The notes beneath the pieces are model-generated. The model was not told the DNA's origin. It saw only the letters and a list, made by a program, of their open reading frames with translations, and ran no database searches. Below, in pieces: positions 1 through 7,500 of a stretch of 12,782 bases of DNA; position 1 is the stretch's first letter, and the number at the start of each line of letters is the position of its first letter. Source of the DNA: an uncultured Sphingomonadales bacterium (lineage in GTDB: Bacteria; Pseudomonadota; Alphaproteobacteria; Sphingomonadales; Sphingomonadaceae); the NCBI GenBank assembly GCA_903828025.1, contig CAIKKO010000235.1, forward strand, positions 1 to 12,782. The letters run 5' to 3'. The position numbers and the translations under genes were made by a program.

Positions 1-774
1 CACGCGGTGGATCACGCCGAGCTGCATGAGATCGGGCGCGGTCATCTTCATCGCTTCGGCTGCATCGGGCGCGCGGTCCGCGCCGCGCCACAGGATCGAG
101 GCGCAGCCTTCGGGCGAGATCACCGAATAGACCGCGTGCTCCAGCATCAGCACGCGGTTGGCCGAAGCCAGCGCCACCGCGCCGCCCGAGCCGCCTTCGC
201 CGACGATCACCGCGATCAGCGGCACGCCGAGCGAAAGGCACTTTTCGGTGCTGCGCGCGATGGCCTCGGCCTGCCCGCGCGCTTCGGCGTCGACGCCGGG
301 GAAGGCCCCCGGTGTATCGACCAGCGTAATCACCGGCAGGCCGAACCGGTCAGCCAGATCCATCAGCCGCATCGCCTTGCGGTAGCCTTCGGGCCGCGCC
401 ATGCCGAAATTGTGGCGCAGGCGTGAGGCGGTATCCTCGCCCTTGGCATGGCCGATGACCATGACCGCGCGCTCGCCAAAGCGCGCAAATCCGCCGATGA
501 TCGCCTGATCGTTGCCGAACGTGCGGTCGCCCCCCAGCGGCAGGAAATCGTCGAACAGGCCTTGCACATAGTGCGCAAAATGCGGCCGCGCGGGATGCCG
601 CGCGACCTGGGTGCGCTGCCACGGGGTCAGGTGCGCGTAGATGTCGACGAGCTGGCGCGTGGCCCGCTCATCGAGCATCGCCGCCTCGTCCTCACGCTCC
701 CCGGCCTCGCGCAGCGCTGCCGCGCGCCTGGCGAGGGCCTCGACCGGTTTTTCAAAGGGCAGGTAGTCCATCAT
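1..774 (-). CDS. accA: Acetyl-CoA carboxylase carboxyltransferase alpha subunit, C-terminus cut off by the window edge
   Basis: AccA pairs with AccD to move the carboxyl group from carboxybiotin to acetyl-CoA, giving malonyl-CoA in the cytoplasm. Reading the minus strand gives 258 open codons to the window edge; the family is about 315-320 residues, so roughly 60 are missing. Family motifs are clear: WQRTQVARHPARP near residues 52-64, a GHAKG stretch at 108-112, NFGMARPEGYRKA at 122-134, VDTPGAFPG at 152-160, the glycine loop GEGGSGGA at 192-199 and VISPEGCASILW at 218-229. The start is the first of two adjacent ATG codons (774, then 771). No good Shine-Dalgarno sequence precedes it, and the stop of the upstream malonyl-CoA reductase gene lies only 10 bases away, so translational coupling is likely. 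Its product is the substrate of that upstream enzyme. It may be the cell's only AccA or a second, pathway-specific copy; the window cannot tell. Confidence 0.95.
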   Translation of the reverse strand, partial: MMDYLPFEKPVEALARRAAALREAGEREDEAAMLDERATRQLVDIYAHLTPWQRTQVARHPARPHFAHYVQGLFDDFLPLGGDRTFGNDQAIIGGFARFGERAVMVIGHAKGEDTASRLRHNFGMARPEGYRKAMRLMDLADRFGLPVITLVDTPGAFPGVDAEARGQAEAIARSTEKCLSLGVPLIAVIVGEGGSGGAVALASANRVLMLEHAVYSVISPEGCASILWRGADRAPDAAEAMKMTAPDLMQLGVIHRV

Positions 775-797
775 ACCGTCATCACTAAACCGTCATC
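775..797. repeat. 9-bp direct repeat at the reductase/accA junction
   Basis: ACCGTCATC on the plus strand occurs at 775-783 and again at 789-797. One copy lies in the last codons of the malonyl-CoA reductase gene and the other lies between its stop codon (785-787) and the accA start (774). It could be the trace of a small duplication when the two genes were brought together, or it could be chance. Confidence 0.5.
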
Positions 798-3700
798 GAC
801 ATGCCGCGATAAATGCGCGCACGATAGCGCGAATCTTCGGCGTCGGGGAGCGGCGTGCCAACCAGCAGCACCGCGCGGGCAAAGCGCTTCACTTCCTCCA
901 GATGCTCATCGAGATCGCGCGGCTCTTCCGAACGGACGCGGCGCGTGAGGTTGATCTGGTTGACCGGCGCGCCATGGACCAGCCGCTCGTTCTCCACCGC
1001 GAGCGTGGCCGTGAACGAATGCAGCGTCGTCTTGATGAAGTTGGCGAGCGCGAACGCCGGGCTCCTGTCGCCCATCGGCACATCGGGCGACACGAGCACG
1101 AGCTGGCAATCATCATAGAGCGAGGCCTTGCGCGCCACGCGGAAATGGGTGGTGAGATTGTCCGCGACGAGCCCCCGGAATTCGTCCGGCGATAGCAGCG
1201 CATCGGCGGCAAACAGCTTGGTGGGCAGCGCCTGCAGCGGGGTCGAGACGATGGTGGTCGGGTGGCCCCATTGCCGCAGCGCGCTGTCCATCGCGGCCTC
1301 CACGCCGCCATCGAGCAGGATCGAATCCAGCGGCGCAGCCTCCAGATCGGACAGCGCTTCCCGGATCGCAGCGAACGCGCCGGCCGTGTTCGTCATCAGC
1401 ACCACGCGCGCGACATGGCATGCGGTGATGAATTCGCGCGCGGTTTCGGCGAGGTAGTCGGTGAGGTGCTCGCCGATGATCCACACGGTGCGGCCGCGCA
1501 TCTGGTCGAGCCGCTCCTGCTTGGGGCTGCCGAACAGTTCGCGCTCGGTGGTCGAGCGTTCGACGCTGAGGCCGCCCGAGGGCATGAACGTCTCGCCCGA
1601 GACGGCGCGGTCGGCAAGGAAGAACACAGTCGCCTGCGCCACATCGGTCTCGGTCGGCATCTTGCCGAGGAACAGCTGCGAGAGCACCCCGGTGCCGACT
1701 TTCTTCGCCTCCACCGCGATCTTTTCGGCGGGGAGAAACGGCTCATCCTCCGGCGGGGTCTTGAGCAGCCAGTCGCTGTTGGCTTCCGGCGTATCGGGCC
1801 GCTCGGCCCATTCGGGGGAATCGAGGAAATAGCCGCCGTTCCGCAGCCGCGAAACCAGCCGCGCGGCAATCGCCGGGGTCATCAGATAGCGGTCCCAGCT
1901 GCACAGGCCGTCACCCTCGCGCGCGCAGGCCAAGGCCAGTTCGCGGATCTCGCGCGGGTTGTTGGTATCGTGCGACATGCGCACGGTGTCGTTGCGCGCC
2001 AGGCGGCTGAGCAGCGCCTCTACCCGCACGCCCCGGCGCAGCGACTTGACCACGGCAGCATGGATCGCATTGAGCCGCTTGTTGGCGAGGATCAGCTTGC
2101 CGCGCCGTTCGAACAGGCCGGGCTTGCCGCCCGTGCCGGCCAGACGATCACCGTCCACCGGGCCGGGGGCAATCGCGTTGAACTGCACTTCGGGCCCGAG
2201 ATAGCGCGCCATCGATTCCACCATCGCGCGCTGGCCCGATTTGGAAACGGCATAATCGGCGCGGTTGGGATAGGCGACCGCAAGATACTTCTCGCCGCCG
2301 AAATAGGACGAGACATTGAGCACATAGCCCGAGCCTTGCGCTTTCATGATCGGCACTACGTGGTGCATCAGCACGAAGTTCGAGATCAGGTTGGCATCGA
2401 GCGTGTAGTTCCACGCGTCGAGGCTCATGTCGACGACCATGTCCTCCGCGCCCGCCACCCCGGCGTTGTTGATCAGGTAGTCGATCCGCCCGAACGCCTT
2501 CATCGTCGCGTCGACCGCCGCCTTGAGCGAGGCGAGGTTGCTCACGTCCATCCCGGCCATGGTCTGCACGCGCCGCTCGACCCCGGCGAAGCCGATATCC
2601 TCCAGCTCGCTGACAATCCGCGCGCGCGCCACCGCCAGCTCGCTTTCGCGCCGCGCGACGATCATCACTTTGGCCCCCGCCAGCGCGAGCAGCCGCGCGA
2701 CCTGGCCGCCGATCCCCGCCGACCCGCCGGTGATCAACGCGACTTTGCCGAGATGCAGCCCGGTGATGTTCTCGCTGAAGCCCGGCATCGCCTTGCGCGC
2801 GCCGGTCGCCTCGCCGATGTTGGTCGGCACATAAAGCGTCACCTCGCGGATCTTGCTGTCCTTGACCAGCACGCGCGCCGCATGGCCTGCAGCAAAGCGC
2901 GTGTTTTCGGGCTCGGCATTGGTGAAGCGCACGATCTGGTTGCCCCACTCGCCCTGCCGCCGCCGCCCGTGGGCCACGTCGATTTCGGACTCATAGCGCC
3001 ACAGCCGCACCAGCTGCTCGATGGCGGCGCGCAAGGCATTGGCATAGACGTTGTCGCGCCCGTCGCTGACATTCGACATGAAGACGAAACGCGGGGCCTG
3101 CAGCAGCGAATCGTGCCGTTTCCAGTAGCGGCTGAGCGCGCGCGCCAGCGCCATCGCGCCGACCATTTCGACATCCATGAACGCGGCCACGTCCTCGTCC
3201 GACATGTCGACGAGCTTGCCGGCCAGCTCGCCCGCCGCATAAGCGGGCAGGATGATCGCGCCGGTGATCGGCGAGCGCGCCTCGGTATAAGCCGCCAGCG
3301 CCGCCTCGATCATCGCGGGCTCGGTGCGGTTGATCCGGACGATGGTGAGCGCATCGCCGATCCCGTCGGCCTTGGCCCGCGCCTGCGCGATGGCGACATC
3401 GGCCTGGCGCGGCAGGCCGAGCAGCACGGCGGACCCGCAGCCGATCTGGATCCGCGCGATGTCGAGCGCGTCCTGCCAGTCGTCGCCCGCCGCGATCAGC
3501 ACCGCCAGGCCCGTGCCGTCGATCGAGCGCATGGTCGGCCGCGCGAGGTAGGTGGAGCGTTCTTCCTTGCGCACGGTCATGCCGTGCGTGACCTCGAAAT
3601 CGTGGCCGTTGTAGGATGCGGATTCGTCGCTGCCGAGGAACACGCAGGTGGCGGCGATGTCATCGGGCACGGGGAACGTCTTGGCCTTGGGCGCACCGCC

Positions 3701-4468
3701 CACGCTGCGTTCGAGCGACATCATGTCGAAGAACGTCTGCGCGGTGGTGCCCGCGTCGTCGCCGCGCAGCTTGTCCATCGCGGCGAACACAGTGCGGATG
3801 CGCTCGCTTTCGATGGGGCCGGGGAACACGAGATTGACGCGGATGCCCTTGGGCCCCAGCTCGAGCGACAACTCGCGCGACCACGCGTTCATCGCCGCTT
3901 TGGGCACGACATAGGCCGACCGCGCATAATAAGGCGTGCGCGAAAAGATCGTCGAAACGTTGATGATCGAGCCGCCTTCGCCCATAGCCGAAGCCGCAGT
4001 GCGCGCCAGATTCCACGCGACGCCGAAGATGTTGCGCATCGCCGCGCCCACCGTCTCGGTGTCGGTCGAGCCCTTTTTCTGCTGGGCGGCAAGCTCATCG
4101 GCATCGAACGGCAGTTGCTCGATGGTCTGCTTGGGCCCTGCGGAACCGGCGTTGTTGACCAGAATGTCGATCCGGCCGAAGCGCTTCACGACATCGGCGA
4201 TGCCGTCACGCACCGACTGCGGATCGCCGCCATCGAGCACGACGGTGGCAAGGCGGCTCTCATCCACCCCGCTGGCCTCGCGCATGGCGGTGGCCGCCGC
4301 TTCGAGCCGCTCGCTGGTGCGCCCGGTCATCACCACGGTCGCGCCCTCGGCGAGGTAGTAGCGTACGATATAGCCGCCAAGATTGCCCGCCGCGCCGGTA
4401 ACGAGGGCGATCTTGCCTGCCAGCCTGCCCGTGGCGGTGGGCGTACCTGTCGTTTTTGCCTTGGCCAT
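785..4468 (-). CDS. mcr: Bifunctional malonyl-CoA reductase (NADPH), 3-hydroxypropionate-forming
   Basis: This 1227-residue cytoplasmic enzyme reduces malonyl-CoA to malonate semialdehyde and then to 3-hydroxypropionate with two NADPH; the Chloroflexus enzyme is about 1220 residues. It is two short-chain dehydrogenase halves in tandem. The N-half, which in the family reduces the semialdehyde, has TGAAGNLG at 24-31, NNAG at 105-108, Ser172 and Tyr186-xxx-Lys190. The C-half, which in the family reduces malonyl-CoA, has TGGSAGIG at 580-587, NNAG at 667-670, Ser720/721 and Tyr739-xxx-Lys743. Arginines after the second strand (Arg50; Arg606-Arg607) fit NADPH use. Each active domain is followed by a second Rossmann-like region (about 318-545 and 993-1220) with neither the glycine motif nor Tyr-xxx-Lys. 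Start: ATG at 4468, six bases after AGGAG. It lies 119 bases after the propionyl-CoA synthase stop and 10 before accA, implying one operon. The frame is intact. Confidence 0.96.
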   Translation of the reverse strand: MAKAKTTGTPTATGRLAGKIALVTGAAGNLGGYIVRYYLAEGATVVMTGRTSERLEAAATAMREASGVDESRLATVVLDGGDPQSVRDGIADVVKRFGRIDILVNNAGSAGPKQTIEQLPFDADELAAQQKKGSTDTETVGAAMRNIFGVAWNLARTAASAMGEGGSIINVSTIFSRTPYYARSAYVVPKAAMNAWSRELSLELGPKGIRVNLVFPGPIESERIRTVFAAMDKLRGDDAGTTAQTFFDMMSLERSVGGAPKAKTFPVPDDIAATCVFLGSDESASYNGHDFEVTHGMTVRKEERSTYLARPTMRSIDGTGLAVLIAAGDDWQDALDIARIQIGCGSAVLLGLPRQADVAIAQARAKADGIGDALTIVRINRTEPAMIEAALAAYTEARSPITGAIILPAYAAGELAGKLVDMSDEDVAAFMDVEMVGAMALARALSRYWKRHDSLLQAPRFVFMSNVSDGRDNVYANALRAAIEQLVRLWRYESEIDVAHGRRRQGEWGNQIVRFTNAEPENTRFAAGHAARVLVKDSKIREVTLYVPTNIGEATGARKAMPGFSENITGLHLGKVALITGGSAGIGGQVARLLALAGAKVMIVARRESELAVARARIVSELEDIGFAGVERRVQTMAGMDVSNLASLKAAVDATMKAFGRIDYLINNAGVAGAEDMVVDMSLDAWNYTLDANLISNFVLMHHVVPIMKAQGSGYVLNVSSYFGGEKYLAVAYPNRADYAVSKSGQRAMVESMARYLGPEVQFNAIAPGPVDGDRLAGTGGKPGLFERRGKLILANKRLNAIHAAVVKSLRRGVRVEALLSRLARNDTVRMSHDTNNPREIRELALACAREGDGLCSWDRYLMTPAIAARLVSRLRNGGYFLDSPEWAERPDTPEANSDWLLKTPPEDEPFLPAEKIAVEAKKVGTGVLSQLFLGKMPTETDVAQATVFFLADRAVSGETFMPSGGLSVERSTTERELFGSPKQERLDQMRGRTVWIIGEHLTDYLAETAREFITACHVARVVLMTNTAGAFAAIREALSDLEAAPLDSILLDGGVEAAMDSALRQWGHPTTIVSTPLQALPTKLFAADALLSPDEFRGLVADNLTTHFRVARKASLYDDCQLVLVSPDVPMGDRSPAFALANFIKTTLHSFTATLAVENERLVHGAPVNQINLTRRVRSEEPRDLDEHLEEVKRFARAVLLVGTPLPDAEDSRYRARIYRGMSMTV

Positions 4469-4474
4469 GTCACT

Positions 4475-4479
4475 CTCCT
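4475..4479 (-). promoter_or_regulatory. Ribosome binding site of the malonyl-CoA reductase gene
   Basis: AGGAG on the minus strand sits six bases before the ATG at 4468. This is the strongest Shine-Dalgarno sequence in the window and fixes the reductase start. Confidence 0.85.
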
Positions 4480-4487
4480 GCAGTTCC

Positions 4488-4505
4488 TGCGCAAATGTCC
4501 GCGCA
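4488..4505 (-). other. Hairpin in the leader of the malonyl-CoA reductase gene
   Basis: TGCGC at 4488-4492 and GCGCA at 4501-4505 form a perfect 5-bp stem with an 8-base loop. It lies just upstream of, and does not cover, the AGGAG ribosome binding site. It may protect the 5' end of a processed transcript or keep the site open. Chance is possible in DNA this rich in GCGC. Confidence 0.4.
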
Positions 4506-4551
4506 TTTTGAGGGGGGATCAGAGCCTGGGGAGGGCAGCTTTGAGGAGGGT

Positions 4552-4565
4552 CCGCGCTAACGCGG
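4552..4565 (-). other. Intercistronic hairpin after the propionyl-CoA synthase stop
   Basis: On the minus strand CCGCG-TTAG-CGCGG forms a perfect 5-bp GC stem with a 4-base loop, 22 bases after the synthase stop codon (4588-4590). The following bases are ACCCTCC with no T run, so it does not look like an intrinsic terminator. An mRNA-stability or processing hairpin that sets the ratio of synthase to reductase is a reasonable reading, but unproven. Confidence 0.45.
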
Positions 4566-4587
4566 TGCGGTTATTCGCGGCGGCTGG

Positions 4588-7500
4588 TCAGGCATCGGCC
4601 GACCCCGCGTCTTGTACCGCCCCATTGACCGCCCAAGCCTCCAGCAGCGCATCGCGGCTGCGCAGGCCCATCGCGGGGAGCGCGTGGTTGACGACATAGG
4701 TCGAGCCCGAATGGCGGTTGTCCCACATCGCCTGATGCGCTTCGGGCAGACCGTCCCACGCCACAACTTCGGGCTCGGTCACTTCGAGCAGGCCCGCCGC
4801 GATCATGTCATTCATGCGCGACACTTCGTAGGCGTTGCACAAATGCGTGCCGAGGATCGACGCAGTGGGCATCAGGATATTGCGCTGGCGTGTCCAGACT
4901 TGCGGCGCGTAGAACGTGAAGCGCCCGCCGCTCATATCCTCGGCATAGACGACGCGGCCGGTGAAGGGTTTGACCAGTGAGGTCGAGACGCCCAGCGTGT
5001 CCTGCCCGGTGCGTTCGAACACCAGATCGGGCGCGCCGCGCGGGTTGTCGGCCGAGCGCAGGATCTTGCCGACCGCCGAGCCGAACGGCTTCATCACGCG
5101 TTCCTGATAATCGCGCACCGCGGCCTTGAACACTTCGATATCGGCCTTGGCATCGGGCAGGCGCGGCATCGTATCGGGCCAGAGGAAATTGTCGCCCTCG
5201 CGCCGCCGGATCGCCTCAAGGCTGACAATGCCTTCGATGGCGTCCTCAAGCCCGAGCGAGCCGAGGAACTCGCGCTGGCCGTCGGTGGTGGTGGCGACCA
5301 CGCTGCGTGCATTGAAGCGGCGCGCGGCTTCGATGATTTCGAGGCCCATATCATCGAGCAGCGCATCCGAACAGGGGCCGTAATAGATCAGCACCGCCTC
5401 GCCGCCGCGCAGCGCGGCGCGGCGCAGCATGTCTTCAGGGGAGGCCGCGCCGGGCTTGCCCATAAAGCTGAAATGATAGCCGGAGGACGCGCCGTAAAAC
5501 GCCAAGGTGCCGTCCTCCGCCAGCAGCTGGAAGCTGCGCGGGAAGGCGGTTTCGCCTGCGTGGCTCACCACATAGTCGGCGCGTTTGCCGCCGTTCAGCG
5601 CCTCGTATTCCGCGACCAGCGGCGCGCCTGCCGCTTCCCACGCGCGCGCGGCTGCGGCGTCTTCGGGCACGGTGGTGTAGAGATCGGCAAAGCGCGGGTC
5701 CTTGCGGTCAATCGCACCGACCGCGCCTTGCTGCCCGGTGATGAACGCAGCGCGCTGCGGACTGGAAACGAGGCCCGTCACTTGCAGCCCGGTGCGCACC
5801 GACGAGCGCAGCGCATCGAGCCCGGTGCCCGTCGCCGCGCCTTCCACGAACAGCGTCCGCCCCGGTGCGATCTGCAAGGTGGTGAACAGGCAGCGCGAAA
5901 TCGTGCCGAGATTGAGCACATAGCTGCCCGCCTGCTCCAAGGTCAGGTTCGGCGGGACTTTGTGCATCTGCGGGGCTTGCACGGTCAGGAACTGCGCATG
6001 GCTGCCCGTCTCGGTCTCGTAGCCCTGGATCGAGAAGTCCGCGAACATCGGATCGTTGCCCACCATCGGCGAGAGCAGATCGTTGGTGCCCGAATAGACC
6101 GTGACGAGATCGCCGACCTTGATGCGGCCCTCGCTGCGCGTCTCGCTGCCCAATGCTGCAACGAGCGCAATGCCGCCGGAGCCGGTGATCTGGACGTCTT
6201 CCTCATGCGCATCGAACGGCGAGACGGGAATGCCCGTCAGCGCCCAGATGTCGTTGAAGTTGACCTCGCTGGTCAGCATGTAGAGCAGCGCTTCGTTGGG
6301 CGCTGGCTCCGGGACCTTGACGATCAGCTCGCGCTCGTGCGTGGCGGGCGGGCCGAAGCGGGGGGTGCCGGTATCGGGATCGCGCGCGATGCCGAAGGCA
6401 TATTGGTAGGGCGGGATCGCGGTGACGCCGGGATAGAACGGCGCGCCCACCGGGAGCAGGTCGCCTTTGGATTCGAGCTCGGCGGCGCGGGTCTCATGCT
6501 CGCTGTCGATCCACAACCCGTCGCGCCGCACCGGGAGCGGCGGGCTGACTTTGTCCATGAACTGGCGGATGCCGGTCTTGCCGCCCTCGGGGTCGATGAT
6601 GGCTTCGGCAAACAGCGCCGCCTCGCGCGCCAAGCCTGCGGCCATGCCCTGCGCGAGCCCGGTGCGCACAGCATCGAGCGCGCGCGCGCCCGCCTTGCCG
6701 CGACCGGCCCAATCGAGCTGGCGCAGAATGCGCTGGAGGAAGTCGTCTTGCATCACGGCATCGAGATCGACCGTGGCGGGCTGCTCCCAGCTTGAAGTTG
6801 CCGCTTCGCGCGCCGCAAAGGCCTGGCCCAGCGGACTGGCCTCGCCCCGCCGCACCCAATCGCGCACCAAGGCATGGGCTTCGGCCAGCGCATCGCGGCT
6901 TCCATCGGCCAGCGCATCGACCAAGCCGATCTCGCTGGCCTTTGCTGCATCAATGCTGCGCCCGCCAAGGATCAGGTCGAGCCCATCGCGCACGCCCTCC
7001 GCGCCATGCTTGTCTGCCAGCAGGCGCGGCAGGCGCTGCGTGCCGCCATAGCCGGGGAGCAGGCGCAAGCGGATTTCCGGCTGGCCGAAACGCGCGGTGG
7101 TTTCCGCCACGCGGTAGTGGCACGCCAGCGCAAATTCCATGCCGCCGCCCAGCGCCACGCCTTGCACCGCCGCGATGCACGGCTTGCCCATCGTCTCGAT
7201 CTTGCGGAACGCCAGCTGCGCATTGTTCGGCAGCACCATCGCTTCGTCGAACGAATGGATCTCCTCCAGCATCTGCCGGATATCCGCGCCCGCGACGAAG
7301 CTGGCCGTGCCCTCGCCGGTGAACACCACCGCCACCACGTCGTCCTTGCGCGCCAGATGCTCGACCACGATCACCAGTTCGTCGATGGCGCGTTCATTGA
7401 GCGCATTGACCGGCGGGTTGGTGACGGTGACGGTCGCCACCCGCTTGCCCGGCGCGACGGCGTTGTACTGGATGAGGAAGTAGCGATAGCGCTCGAACAG

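Noticed and set aside
4475..4548. Long-range pairing of CTCCT (4548-4544 on the minus strand) with the AGGAG ribosome binding site of mcr
   Set aside because: Only 5 bp across about 65 bases in a pyrimidine-rich spacer with many CTCC-like runs; not distinguishable from chance.
1262..4699. A 1145-codon open frame on the plus strand, opposite the malonyl-CoA reductase gene
   Set aside because: It is a shadow frame created by GC-rich codon use in the reductase gene. Its translation is low-complexity, rich in His, Arg, Ala and Gly, with no recognisable domain, and the opposite strand has complete catalytic motifs.
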